Made by a program: the position numbers and the translations under genes. The notes beneath the pieces are model-generated. The model searched no databases. It saw nothing but the letters and a program-made list of their open reading frames with translations, and was not told the DNA's origin. 64,000 nt of DNA, taken from contig NZ_JAFCLP010000018.1 in NCBI RefSeq assembly GCF_018129405.1, positions 1 to 64,000 on the forward strand, given 5' to 3'. Source of the DNA: Bradyrhizobium iriomotense. Lineage in GTDB: Bacteria; Pseudomonadota; Alphaproteobacteria; Rhizobiales; Xanthobacteraceae. This document shows positions 31,331 through 40,276 of this stretch, in pieces. How positions within the stretch are numbered: the stretch's first letter is position 1; each line of letters begins with the position of its first letter.

Positions 31331-31860
31331 GGCACTCTCCAACGGTCCCAGCGACGGGAGCCGTATCAACGTGACGTCTGATGAGAGTGCTTCGGCCACA
31401 TCGCGCGATGGAGGCGCGCTGAAGCCAAAAAACTCAAACCAGACTGTGCTGCCGTGGATTGGTTGGGAGAGATTCCCGCCCGCACACCTGGCAATGAAGG
31501 ACAAGCCTTTTCAGTAGCCCGCGCCGGCGTTGGACTGCCGGTAGAGACCAAAAAAGCCCGATCCGTCGTTGCTTTAAGTCGCGTCCCCCGTTGAGAGCGG
31601 GGTGCGCCGGTTCGCCTCCGGCTGCCAGTCACGGTTGCAAAGGGCGAAGTCACCTTCGACATGGCATCTCTTTGAGAGAGATGCTGGGCGCTCCGGGTTT
31701 GCTTCGGTCGCTCGACTTTTCAGTCCTCGACTTCCACACTTCCGAAGAGCCCCTCGGCTTCTTCACCCCTTGGCGGCTGTCCGGCCTCTTGTCCGGATAC
31801 CTACCGACTGACACACGACCACAGGCACGTGCGAAATTGGGCAAGTCCGCACATAAGCGT
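31331..31860 (-). ncRNA. Long structured leader of odc, candidate speF-type element
   Basis: About 530 gene-free bases precede odc. Reading toward odc, there is a perfect hairpin GCATCTCT-N5-AGAGATGC (31664-31684 region), then an ATG-initiated frame (31662 down to 31366), and a GGGCTTTTTTGG stretch with a weak stem before it (about 31545-31560). Alphaproteobacterial speF/odc genes are known to carry a conserved speF RNA motif in this position. I cannot align it from memory, so the assignment is by position and structure. It suggests control of decarboxylase synthesis by polyamine or ornithine level. The remaining gap to 32004 shows no gene. Confidence 0.45.
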
Positions 31861-32004
31861 TTTGACTCGGCTTCGCAAGAATTTTTTTAGGCTGCGGACA
31901 GAATTGCCTAACGTCTGCTTGCGCGGTGTTGCGCGAGCGACGCTGAAGATGAACGAGCGTTAAGTTTTCGCTGCGCTGCGCGTGTTGCTCACGCGCGTGA
32001 AGCG

Positions 32005-32259
32005 TCAGCCGCGCTTCGTGAAGGGCTCGACGCGTTGAGCGCCGCGGATGAAGGCGGTCATCACGAGCACACCGAGCGCGAACAGCACGGCCTGCAGGAT
32101 GTGGGCGCCTTGATCGCCGAGACCGAACAGGATCGCGAGCGCCCAGCCGCCGGCAAAGGCTGCGCCGAACACCTCCGCGCCGATCAGGATGGCGGCGCTG
32201 ATGACGGTGATGACGCTGCGCCAGACGATCTGGCGGGACGAGGAAGAAGTCGCGTTCAT
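32005..32259 (-). CDS. Small two-helix membrane protein
   Basis: An 84-aa hypothetical with two hydrophobic segments (about 14-38 VITVISAAILIGAEVFGAAF and 42-70 LAILFGLGDQGAHILQAVLFA), a polar N-terminus and a basic C-terminus (RGAQRVEPFTKRG). It would be an inner-membrane protein with both ends on the same side. Start ATG 32259; the open frame continues to 32490 but overlaps the Dcp gene start on the other strand and has no family character. No strong Shine-Dalgarno. It lies upstream of odc on the same strand, far enough to be independent. Confidence 0.65.
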   Translation of the reverse strand: MNATSSSSRQIVWRSVITVISAAILIGAEVFGAAFAGGWALAILFGLGDQGAHILQAVLFALGVLVMTAFIRGAQRVEPFTKRG

Positions 32260-32395
32260 GAGCTCGGGGTCCGTGTCTTCGAGGGCCGCAATCTCCTCGA
32301 AAAGGCGGCCGGGAGCAAGGCCAAATGGCCCAAAAAAGCCCCATCGCGTGCTATAGCTGGCCGCAGCAATCGAGCCACAAAAACCGGGACTTGCG

Positions 32396-34477
32396 ATGTC
32401 AGAACCCCGCCAAACCACGGACTCCGGGATCAATCCGCTGCTGAAGGCCTGGGTGACGCCGTTTGCGACCCCGCCTTTCGACGAGATCAATCCGGAGCAC
32501 TTCCTCCCGGCCTTCGAGCAGGCCTTCGCCGATCATTCGGCCGAGATCGCGGCGATCACCAACGATCCCGCCGCGCCCGACTTCGCCAACACCATCACGG
32601 CGCTGGAGCGCTCCGGCAAGCTGCTGAGCAAGGTCGCGGCGGTGTTCTACGACCTCGTCTCGGCGCATTCCAATCCGGCCATCCTGGAGATCGACAAGGA
32701 CGTCTCCTTGCGGATGGCCCGGCACTGGAATCCGATCATGATGAACGCCGTGCTGTTTGGTCGCATCGCCCAGCTGCACGAGAACCGCGCGGCGCTGGGC
32801 CTGAACCCGGAGCAGCTCCGACTGCTCGAGCGCACCTACACCCGCTTCCACCGGGCCGGCGCCGGCCTCTCCGAAGAGACCAAGGTGCGGATGGCCGAGA
32901 TCAACGAGAGGCTGGCCCAGCTCGGCACCGGCTTCAGCCATCATCTGCTCGGTGACGAGCAGGACTGGTTCATGGAGCTCGGGGAGGCCGATCGCCAGGG
33001 CCTGCCGGAGAGCTTTGTCGCCGCCGCCAAGGCTGCGGCGGAAGAGCGCGGCATGGAAGGCAAGGCCATCGTCACGCTGTCGCGCTCCTCGGTCGAGACG
33101 TTCCTGAAGAGTTCGGCACGGCGCGACCTGCGCGAGAAGGTCTACAAGGCCTTCATCGCCCGCGGCGACAACGGCAATGCCAACGACAACAACACGACCA
33201 TCGTCGAGATCCTGAAGCTGCGCGAGGAGAGCGCCAACCTGCTGGGCTACCCGACCTACGCCGCCTACCGGCTCGAGGATTCCATGGCCAAGACGCCGGA
33301 GGCGGTGCGGAGCCTGTTGGAGCGGGTCTGGAAGCCGGCCCGCGCCCGGGCGCTCGCCGACCGCGACGAGATGCAGGCGCTGATCACGGAGGAGGGCGGC
33401 AATTTCAAGCTCGCTCCCTGGGACTGGCGCTTCTACGCCGAAAAGCTGCGCCTTCAGCGCGCCAATTTCGACGATTCCGCGATCAAGCCGTATCTCGGGC
33501 TCGACCACATGATCGCCGCCGCCTTCGACTGCGCCACGCGCCTGTTCGGCGTCACCTTCGAGGAGCGCAAGGACGTTCCGGTCTGGCACCCCGACGTCCG
33601 GGTCTGGGAGATGAAGGGGCCGGACGGCAAGCATAAGGCGCTGTTCTATGGCGACTACTTCGCCCGGCCATCGAAGCGCTCGGGCGCCTGGATGACCTCG
33701 CTGCGCGACCAGCAGAAGCTCGACGGCGACGTCGCGCCGCTGGTTCTCAACATCTGCAATTTCGCCAAGGGCGCCGGCGGCGAGCCCGCGCTGCTGTCGC
33801 CCGACGATGCCCGCACCCTGTTTCACGAGTTCGGCCACGGCCTGCACGGCATGCTCTCCAACGTGACCTATCCGTCGCTGTCGGGCACCTCCGTCTTCAC
33901 CGACTTCGTCGAGCTGCCGTCCCAGCTCTACGAGCACTGGCAGGAACGGCCCGAGGTGCTGCAGCAGTTCGCCCGCCACTACCAGACCGGCGAGCCGCTG
34001 CCCGACGACCTGCTCCAGCGCTTCCTCGCCGCGCGAAAATTCAACCAGGGCTTTGCCACGGTCGAGTTCGTCTCCTCGGCGCTGGTCGATCTCGAATTCC
34101 ACACCCAGCCGGCCGCCGCCGCGCAGGACGTCCGCGCCTTCGAGAGACGCGAGCTGGAGAAGATCGGCATGCCCGAGGAGATCGCGCTGCGTCACCGTCC
34201 GACGCAATTCGGTCACATCTTCACCGGCGACCACTATGCCGCCGGCTATTACAGCTACATGTGGTCCGAGGTGATGGACGCCGACGCCTTCGGCGCGTTC
34301 GAGGAGGCCGGCGACATCTTCGATCCTGCCGTGGCAAAACGTCTGCACGACGACATCTATTCGAGCGGCGGATCGGTCGATCCGGAAGCCGCCTATGAGG
34401 CCTTCCGCGGTCGCCCGCCGGAGCCCGACGCGCTGCTGCGCCGTCGCGGCCTGCTCGACGACGCCAAGGCGGCCTGA
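32396..34477 (+). CDS. dcp: M3 family metallopeptidase, Dcp-type dipeptidyl carboxypeptidase
   Basis: Zinc oligopeptidase (693 aa). The zinc site is LFHEFGHGLHG with H477, E478 and H481, and the third ligand Glu follows in the helix after it. The N-terminus NPLLKAWVTPFATPPFDEIN and the segment FANTITALERSGKLLSKVAA resemble peptidyl-dipeptidase Dcp more than oligopeptidase A. No signal peptide: cytoplasmic peptide turnover. It heads a run of three coupled genes: its stop overlaps the DUF1007 start by one base (TGATG). Confidence 0.93.
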   Translation: MSEPRQTTDSGINPLLKAWVTPFATPPFDEINPEHFLPAFEQAFADHSAEIAAITNDPAAPDFANTITALERSGKLLSKVAAVFYDLVSAHSNPAILEIDKDVSLRMARHWNPIMMNAVLFGRIAQLHENRAALGLNPEQLRLLERTYTRFHRAGAGLSEETKVRMAEINERLAQLGTGFSHHLLGDEQDWFMELGEADRQGLPESFVAAAKAAAEERGMEGKAIVTLSRSSVETFLKSSARRDLREKVYKAFIARGDNGNANDNNTTIVEILKLREESANLLGYPTYAAYRLEDSMAKTPEAVRSLLERVWKPARARALADRDEMQALITEEGGNFKLAPWDWRFYAEKLRLQRANFDDSAIKPYLGLDHMIAAAFDCATRLFGVTFEERKDVPVWHPDVRVWEMKGPDGKHKALFYGDYFARPSKRSGAWMTSLRDQQKLDGDVAPLVLNICNFAKGAGGEPALLSPDDARTLFHEFGHGLHGMLSNVTYPSLSGTSVFTDFVELPSQLYEHWQERPEVLQQFARHYQTGEPLPDDLLQRFLAARKFNQGFATVEFVSSALVDLEFHTQPAAAAQDVRAFERRELEKIGMPEEIALRHRPTQFGHIFTGDHYAAGYYSYMWSEVMDADAFGAFEEAGDIFDPAVAKRLHDDIYSSGGSVDPEAAYEAFRGRPPEPDALLRRRGLLDDAKAA

Positions 34478-35115
34478 TGAGTATGCGCCGCCTGTTCGGA
34501 GGGCTGCTCGCCGTCGGCCTCACGCTCGCAGCGTCCGCGGCGAGCGCGCATCCGCATGTCTGGATCACCGCGACCAGCGAATTGCTTTACGCCGCCGACG
34601 GCAGCATCACCGGCGTGCGCCACGCCTGGACTTTCGACGACATGTTCTCGGCCTATGCGGTGCAGGGGCTCGAGAGCAAGGCCAAGGGCGCCTACACGCG
34701 CGAGGAGCTCGGGCCGCTGGCGCAGACCAATGTCGAGTCGCTGAAGGAATATGCCTATTTCACCTTCGCCAAGGCCGACGGCAAGAAGGAACGCTTCAAC
34801 GAGCCGGTCGACTATTTCCTCGACTACAAGGACACGGTGCTGACCCTGCACTTCACGCTGCCGCTGAAGAACCCGGTCAAGCCCAGGCAATTGGTGCTCG
34901 AAGTGTTCGACCGCTCCTTCTTCATCGACTTCCAGATGGCCAAGGACAATCCGGTCAAGCTGGTCGGTGCGCCCGCCGGGTGCCAGATGAAGCTGGACCG
35001 TCCCAGCGACGGCTCGGCCACCGCCCAGAAGCTCAATGAGCAGACCTTCCTGAACGGCGAGAACAGCAATTTCGGCATGATGTTCGCCAACAAGATCACG
35101 GTGGATTGCCCTTGA
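34477..35115 (+). CDS. DUF1007 family periplasmic protein
   Basis: A 212-aa exported protein. Signal peptide about 1-24 ending ASAASAHPH, so the mature N-terminus starts with His-Pro-His, as is usual in DUF1007. The domain has VRHAWTFDDMFSAY and a long strand-rich centre with EVFDRSFFIDFQM. Two Cys near the C-terminal third. DUF1007 proteins are typically encoded next to nickel/cobalt permeases, as here, and the exposed HPH could hold metal. It shares one base with dcp upstream and 4 bases with the transporter downstream, so the three are coupled. Confidence 0.9.
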   Translation: MSMRRLFGGLLAVGLTLAASAASAHPHVWITATSELLYAADGSITGVRHAWTFDDMFSAYAVQGLESKAKGAYTREELGPLAQTNVESLKEYAYFTFAKADGKKERFNEPVDYFLDYKDTVLTLHFTLPLKNPVKPRQLVLEVFDRSFFIDFQMAKDNPVKLVGAPAGCQMKLDRPSDGSATAQKLNEQTFLNGENSNFGMMFANKITVDCP

Positions 35116-36233
35116 AGCAGCATCTTTCCCCGCTCACCCGCGGGCTGACCGCCTGCGTGGCCGTTCTGCTGGTCGTGATCGTGGCCGATGCCGCGCTTCA
35201 CGATCTGCTCGCGCAAAACCCGTTCGGCGCGCCGCGGCCGGCGCAGGCGGCCGAGCCCGAGGCCAGCGGCCTCATCGGCTGGCTCCTGGCCAAGCAGTCG
35301 GAATTCTATCGCCAGATGTCGTCGACCATCCGTGCCGCGAAGTCCGACGGCTCGGCGGTGTGGACGCTGCTGTTCATCTCGTTCGCCTATGGCATCTTCC
35401 ATGCCGCCGGTCCCGGCCACGGCAAGGCGGTGATCGCCTCCTACCTGGTCGCCAACCGCGAGACCGCGCGGCGCGGCATCGCGCTGTCCTTTGCCTCGGC
35501 GCTGATGCAGTCGCTGGTGGCGATCCTCATCGTCGGCATCTCGGCCTGGGTGCTGAACGCGACCGCGAAAACCATGTGCAAGGCGGAAGGGGTGATCGAG
35601 ATCGCAAGCTACGCCCTGATCGCGCTGTTCGGCCTGCGCCTCGTCTGGGTCAAGGGCCGCACCTTCCTCCGCGCGCTGCAGGCGGCCCAGCCGGTGCCGG
35701 CGATGGCGGGCGTGCCGCATGACCATGATCACGGCCATCACCATCATCACGATGCGCATGATCATCATGAGCGCGATCATCATCACCACGATCATGCTCA
35801 TGCCCATGCCCACGACCACCACGGTCACGACCACGTCCATGACGAGCATTGCGGCCATTCCCACGGGCCCACCCCGAGCGAGCTCGCCGGCCCCGGCGGC
35901 TGGCGGCGCGGGTTTGCCGCGATCCTCACCGTCGGCATCCGCCCCTGCTCGGGCGCGATCCTGGTGCTGGTGTTTGCACTCGCCCAGGGCCTGTTCTGGG
36001 CCGGCATCGCCGCGACCTTCCTGATGGGGCTCGGCACCGCGATCACGGTCGCGGCCATCGCGGTCGTCGCCGTCTCCGCCAAGGACGTCGCCGCGCGCCT
36101 CAGCGCCGGCCGCGACGGCGGCGGCGCACTGTTCATGCGCGGCATCGAATTCGGCGCCGCCGCCCTCGTGCTGCTGTTCGGCGTCGGCCTCCTGTTCGGC
36201 TACATCGCGGCCGAACGGACGACGTGCTTTTGA
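35112..36233 (+). CDS. Nickel/cobalt transporter of the NicO/RcnA family
   Basis: Inner-membrane metal transporter (about 373 aa). Conserved NicO features: FAYGIFHAAGPGHGKAVIAS in an early helix and VGIRPCSGAILVLVFALAQG in a later one. Between the two halves is a very long His/Asp loop (about 200-255, over 30 His), probably a metal-binding cytoplasmic loop. The family includes RcnA exporters and NicO importers, and the direction cannot be told. It uses a TTG start overlapping the DUF1007 stop (TTGA); a TTG 6 bases upstream is also possible. It pairs with DUF1007. Confidence 0.9.
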   Translation: MKQHLSPLTRGLTACVAVLLVVIVADAALHDLLAQNPFGAPRPAQAAEPEASGLIGWLLAKQSEFYRQMSSTIRAAKSDGSAVWTLLFISFAYGIFHAAGPGHGKAVIASYLVANRETARRGIALSFASALMQSLVAILIVGISAWVLNATAKTMCKAEGVIEIASYALIALFGLRLVWVKGRTFLRALQAAQPVPAMAGVPHDHDHGHHHHHDAHDHHERDHHHHDHAHAHAHDHHGHDHVHDEHCGHSHGPTPSELAGPGGWRRGFAAILTVGIRPCSGAILVLVFALAQGLFWAGIAATFLMGLGTAITVAAIAVVAVSAKDVAARLSAGRDGGGALFMRGIEFGAAALVLLFGVGLLFGYIAAERTTCF

Positions 36234-36245
36234 GGCACAGGTTTC

Positions 36246-36328
36246 GTAGCCCGGATGGAGCGAAGCGCAATCCGGGACAGCATCAGCGCGGATAGCCCCC
36301 GGATTACGCTTCGCTCCATCCGGGCTAC
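36246..36328. repeat. Palindromic intergenic repeat, family F
   Basis: GTAGCCCGGATGGAGCGAAG at the left and its complement ending CATCCGGGCTAC at the right. Common in Bradyrhizobium. It separates the nickel transporter from the convergent MAPEG gene. Confidence 0.85.
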
Positions 36329-36339
36329 GGTTCAAAACC

Positions 36340-36738
36340 TCACACCGGCAAAAACCGCTTCAGCATCGGCATGAAGAAGATCCCGAGATTGATCGCAAAG
36401 CCGATGCTCCAGAGGATCGAGCGCAGCGTCGGGCGGTTGCCGAGATAGGTCAGCACGTAGGCGATCCGCACGATCAGGAACAGCGCGGCGAGCTCGTCGA
36501 TCAGCCGCTGCGGCGAGTCCCGGAATTCGGCGAGCAGCACCGCGAAGGCGAAGAACGGGAAGGTCTCGATGCCGTTCTGGTGGGCGCCCAGCGCGCGCTG
36601 CGCGATGGCGTCCTCATAGAAGGCGGGATCGCGCGGCCGGGAATTGTCGAAGCGGCGAAACCTGATCCATTTGATCGAGGCGATCGTGGACAGATAGAGC
36701 AGCAGCGCCCCGAATACGCACCATTCCGCGAGCGTCAT
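36340..36738 (-). CDS. MAPEG family membrane protein
   Basis: A 132-aa protein with four hydrophobic segments, matching the MAPEG fold (membrane-associated eicosanoid/glutathione metabolism). RALGAHQNGIETFPFFAFAV is the MAPEG signature, with the conserved Asn and Glu between helices 1 and 2, and RIAYVLTYLGNRPTLRSIL is the second half pattern. Bacterial members are of unknown substrate, possibly glutathione transferases. Divergent from hemH with about 80 bases between them. Confidence 0.9.
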   Translation of the reverse strand: MTLAEWCVFGALLLYLSTIASIKWIRFRRFDNSRPRDPAFYEDAIAQRALGAHQNGIETFPFFAFAVLLAEFRDSPQRLIDELAALFLIVRIAYVLTYLGNRPTLRSILWSIGFAINLGIFFMPMLKRFLPV

Positions 36739-36821
36739 CGTCCCTCCCCCCGCTTGGGTGCGACCCTAGCGAAACCGGCCTCATCTTGACAAGTTCGGAC
36801 CAACGCGCGACCCAACGAGCC

Positions 36822-37859
36822 ATGAACAGCGTCGTCCCCGTCGAGACAGCGAAACCGGCCACCCGATCGGCCCTGCCGCGCGTCGGCGTGCTCCTGGTCA
36901 ATCTCGGCACGCCCGATACGGCCGACGCGCCCGGCGTCCGGGTCTACCTGAAGGAGTTCCTCTCGGACGTCCGCGTCATCGAGGACCAGGGCCTGATCTG
37001 GAAGTTCGTGCTGAACGGCATCATCCTGCGCAGCCGTCCCCGCACCAAGGCGCTCGACTACCGCAAGATCTGGAACACCGAGCAGAACGAGTCCCCGCTG
37101 AAGACCATCACGCGGTCGCAAAGCGACAAGCTCGCGGCCGCGCTGTCGGACTGCGACCACGTCGTCGTCGACTGGGCGATGCGCTACGGCAATCCCTCGA
37201 TCAAGGCGGGCATCGATGCGCTGATCGCGAAAGGGTGCGAGCGCATTCTCGCCGTGCCGCTCTATCCGCAATATTCCGCCTCGACCTCGGCCACCGTCTG
37301 CGACGAAGTGTTTCGCGTGCTCGCGCAGCTGCGCAACCAGCCGACGCTGCGGGTGACGCCACCTTACTACGAGGATGAAGCCTATATCGAGGCGCTCGCG
37401 ACCTCGATCGAGGCGCATCTGGCAACGCTCCCGTTCAAGCCGGAGCGGATCGTCGCCTCGTTCCACGGCATGCCGAAATCCTATGTCGATAAGGGCGATC
37501 CCTATCAAAGCCATTGCATCGCCACTACCGAGATACTGCGCCGCCGCCTCGGCATGGACGAGGCAAACCTGCTGCTGACCTTCCAGTCGCGCTTCGGCAA
37601 TGACGAGTGGCTGCAGCCCTACACCGACAAGACCATGGAGCGGCTCGGCAAGGAAGGCGTGCGCCGCATCGCGGTGGTGACGCCTGGCTTTTCCGCCGAC
37701 TGCCTGGAGACGCTGGAGGAGATCGCGCAGGAGAACGCCGAGATCTTTAAGCACAATGGCGGCGAGCAGTTTTCCGCGATCCCCTGCCTCAACGACAGCG
37801 AACCAGGCATGGACGTGATCCGCTCCCTGGTGCTGCGCGAGCTCCAGGGCTGGATCTGA
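36822..37859 (+). CDS. hemH: Ferrochelatase
   Basis: Inserts Fe(II) into protoporphyrin IX to make heme (345 aa). Conserved start GVLLVNLGTPDT (about 22-33), catalytic His about 215 in ASFHGMPKSYVDKGDPY, and the C-terminal acidic residues in TPGFSADCLETLEEIAQEN. The invariant Glu of the active site lies in LEEIAQE. Start ATG 36822; a TTG at 36786 is in frame but less likely. Membrane-associated in the cytoplasm. The following orphan substrate-binding protein gene starts 8 bases after the stop; co-transcription is likely but a functional link is not evident. Confidence 0.96.
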   Translation: MNSVVPVETAKPATRSALPRVGVLLVNLGTPDTADAPGVRVYLKEFLSDVRVIEDQGLIWKFVLNGIILRSRPRTKALDYRKIWNTEQNESPLKTITRSQSDKLAAALSDCDHVVVDWAMRYGNPSIKAGIDALIAKGCERILAVPLYPQYSASTSATVCDEVFRVLAQLRNQPTLRVTPPYYEDEAYIEALATSIEAHLATLPFKPERIVASFHGMPKSYVDKGDPYQSHCIATTEILRRRLGMDEANLLLTFQSRFGNDEWLQPYTDKTMERLGKEGVRRIAVVTPGFSADCLETLEEIAQENAEIFKHNGGEQFSAIPCLNDSEPGMDVIRSLVLRELQGWI

Positions 37860-37867
37860 GAGTGCCC

Positions 37868-38836
37868 ATGAACCGCCGCGAGCTCCTGGCGCTTGGGATG
37901 ATCGCGGCGCTGCCGTCATCAGTGCTGGCACAGCAGCCCGCGCGCCGGCTCGGCGTGCTCTCGGTCACGGCCGCCGACGATGCAATCGGGCAGACGCGCA
38001 GCGCCATCCTCGTCGAGGCGCTCGGGCGCCACGGCTGGAAGGAGCACGACAATCTCAGGATCGATTGGCGCAGCGGCGCGGGCGACCGGACGCGAATCGC
38101 GCGGCTTGCCGACGAGCTGATCGCGCTCAAGCCCGACATCCTGCTCGCGGTCGGCACGCCCTCGGTGGAAGAGCTGCGCCGGCGCACCACGACGGTCCCG
38201 ATCGTGTTCGCCGTGGTCACCGATCCCGTCAACCAGGGCTTTGTCCAGAACCTCGCGCATCCCGGCGGCAACATCACCGGCTTCACCGATTACGACGGCC
38301 CGCTGGCCGGCAAATGGCTGGAGATGCTGACCCAGGTCACGCCAAAAGTGTCCCGCGTCTCCGTCGTCTACAATCCCGCCACCGCGCCGTTCGCGCCGCT
38401 GATGCTGCGCACGATCGAGGACGCCGCACGGACGCTTCACGTGACGGTCGAACCCGCGCCGGTCCATGATACGGCTTCGATCGCGGCGCTGGCTTCGCGC
38501 CAAGACGGCGGCCTGCTGATCCTGCCGGACTTCTTCACCATGGCCAACCGCGTGCATCTGCTTGCGGCGATCGGAGAGGCGCGCGTGCCGGCGGTGTTCT
38601 GGAGCCGCACCTTCGTCGAGGAGGGCGGGCTGATGTCCTACAGCACCGACAGCGCCGAGCAGCTCCGGCGCGCCGCGGGCTACATCGACCGCATCCTCAA
38701 GGGCGCGCAGGCGGCCGATCTGCCGGTCCAGAACCCCACCAAGTTCGAGCTGGCGATCAACCTCAAGGCGGCCAGGGCGCTCGGCGTCACGCTGTCCCCG
38801 GGCCTGCTCGCAATTGCGAATGACGTGATCGAATGA
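37868..38836 (+). CDS. Orphan ABC-type substrate-binding protein (TrpX-like family)
   Basis: A 322-aa periplasmic binding protein of the Pfam ABC_sub_bind (PF04392) type, which includes TrpX. N-terminus MNRRELLALGMIAALPSSVL is a twin-arginine-like or Sec signal ending at about residue 24. Family features: LVEALGRHGW, LLAVGTPSVEELRRRT, PIVFAVVTDPVNQGFV, and ELAINLKAARALGVTLSP near the end. Many rhizobial copies have no adjacent permease or ATPase, as here; ligand unknown. It may form part of an unlinked transporter or act as a sensor. The RR pair at residues 3-4 is suggestive of Tat export only. Confidence 0.87.
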   Translation: MNRRELLALGMIAALPSSVLAQQPARRLGVLSVTAADDAIGQTRSAILVEALGRHGWKEHDNLRIDWRSGAGDRTRIARLADELIALKPDILLAVGTPSVEELRRRTTTVPIVFAVVTDPVNQGFVQNLAHPGGNITGFTDYDGPLAGKWLEMLTQVTPKVSRVSVVYNPATAPFAPLMLRTIEDAARTLHVTVEPAPVHDTASIAALASRQDGGLLILPDFFTMANRVHLLAAIGEARVPAVFWSRTFVEEGGLMSYSTDSAEQLRRAAGYIDRILKGAQAADLPVQNPTKFELAINLKAARALGVTLSPGLLAIANDVIE

Positions 38837-38884
38837 AGCCGTCCATGGCGGACGCTTCGCCCGAATCCGTTAATTTCCGCTGCC

Positions 38885-38986
38885 AAAGCATGTCCGGAAA
38901 AGTGCGAAGCGGTTTTCCGGAAAGATCATGCGTAAACAACAACCTAAAGCGCGATGACGATTCATCCAAATCTCATCGCGCTTTAG
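38885..38986. repeat. Composite palindromic repeat, family H (copy 1)
   Basis: Contains TCCGGAAAA/TTTTCCGGA arms (38893-38901, 38913-38921) within an outer GCATG/CATGC-type pair, and a second perfect 14-bp stem CTAAAGCGCGATGA (38944-38957) paired with 38973-38986. This is a common rhizobial intergenic element. The 341-base gap (38837-39177) holds it and no gene. Confidence 0.8.
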
Positions 38987-39177
38987 GTCTGCGCCTGCAC
39001 GCTTTCAAGAGCCTGTCGCAAATACATATCGTGACCGTTCTCTTGCTGTGCGTCTTGTGTGGAATTGCGCCGATACCGACGTGAATTGCGACCGCTGAAC
39101 CGGTAGGGTTGTGATCCCGACCAATGACAGCGCCGGAAAGGGCCTTTTCCCGGCTTCTTTTCCGCCTTGGAGGAGCT

Positions 39178-40176
39178 ATGAGCGGTTTCGACATTTTCGC
39201 GATTGTTCTGGTTTTGCTCGTCATCGTCACGCTGGTTGCCGGCGTGAAGACGGTGCCGCAGGGCTATGACTGGACCATCGAGCGGTTCGGCAAATACACC
39301 CAGACGCTGAGCCCCGGGCTAAACCTGATCGTGCCCTATTTCGATCGCGTCGGACGCAAGATCAACATGATGGAGCAGGTGATCGACATTCCCGAGCAGG
39401 AGGTCATCACCAAGGACAACGCCACGGTGACGGTGGATGGCGTCGCCTTCTTCCAGGTGTTCGATGCCGCGAAGGCGAGCTACGAGGTCGCCAACCTCAA
39501 CCAGGCCATCACCGTCCTGACCATGACCAACATCCGCTCGGTGATGGGCTCGATGGACCTCGACCAGGTGCTGTCGCACCGCGACGAGATCAACGAGCGC
39601 CTGCTCCGCGTCGTCGATGCCGCGGTCTCGCCCTGGGGCGTCAAGGTCAACCGCATCGAGATCAAGGACATCGTGCCGCCGGCCGACCTTGTCGAGGCCA
39701 TGGGCCGGCAGATGAAGGCCGAGCGCGTCAAGCGCGCCGACATCCTCGCCGCCGAGGGCCAGCGCCAGTCCGAGATCCTGCGCGCCGAGGGCGCCAAGCA
39801 GGGCCAGATCCTCCAGGCGGAAGGCCGCAAGGAAGCTGCGTTCCGCGATGCCGAAGCGCGCGAGCGGTCCGCCGAGGCCGAAGCCAAGGCGACGCAGATG
39901 GTCAGCGAAGCCATCTCCAAGGGCGACGTCGCCGCGTTGAACTATTTTATCGCCGACAAATATATCAAGGCATTCGGCCAGTTCGCGGAAGCGCCGAACC
40001 AGAAGATCATCATGCTGCCGATGGAAGCCACCAGCATGCTCGGCTCGCTCGCCGGCATCGGTGAGATCGCCAAGGCGACGTTCGGCGAAAGTGCGGTGTC
40101 CGCGGCAGCCGCGGCTCGCCGCACCGGCTCGGTGCCGTCGTCGGGTCCAACGCCGCCGTCGGTGCCGCAGCAGTAA
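39178..40176 (+). CDS. SPFH (stomatin/prohibitin-like) membrane scaffold protein
   Basis: A 332-aa protein: one N-terminal transmembrane helix (about 5-25), SPFH/band-7 domain with RFGKYTQTLSPGLNLIVPYF, VEAMGRQMKAERVKRADILA and a long charged coiled-coil (about 180-265). It resembles QmcA/YbbK-type stomatins that form flotillin-like rings with NfeD. The start is exact: GGAGGA sits 3-8 bases before the ATG at 39178. It is followed by an NfeD gene 100 bases on, the classic pair. Likely membrane-domain or proteostasis role in the inner membrane. Confidence 0.93.
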   Translation: MSGFDIFAIVLVLLVIVTLVAGVKTVPQGYDWTIERFGKYTQTLSPGLNLIVPYFDRVGRKINMMEQVIDIPEQEVITKDNATVTVDGVAFFQVFDAAKASYEVANLNQAITVLTMTNIRSVMGSMDLDQVLSHRDEINERLLRVVDAAVSPWGVKVNRIEIKDIVPPADLVEAMGRQMKAERVKRADILAAEGQRQSEILRAEGAKQGQILQAEGRKEAAFRDAEARERSAEAEAKATQMVSEAISKGDVAALNYFIADKYIKAFGQFAEAPNQKIIMLPMEATSMLGSLAGIGEIAKATFGESAVSAAAAARRTGSVPSSGPTPPSVPQQ

Positions 40177-40276
40177 TGGGGCTACGCGCATGCCCCCGAC
40201 CCGGAGGGCCACGGTAGTGCAAAGTGGGTACCGGTTTTCGGATAAAGGGCCTGCGTCCCTTTAGAGAGGTCGTGTC

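Noticed and set aside
31366-31662. A 98-codon frame in the odc leader as an ordinary protein gene
   Set aside because: Arg/Thr/Ser-biased with no family. It is kept only as a possible regulatory leader frame inside the odc leader entry.
32399-34348. A 649-codon open frame antisense to the Dcp-type peptidase
   Set aside because: Same GC-driven artefact: compositionally biased, no motif, no ribosome site.
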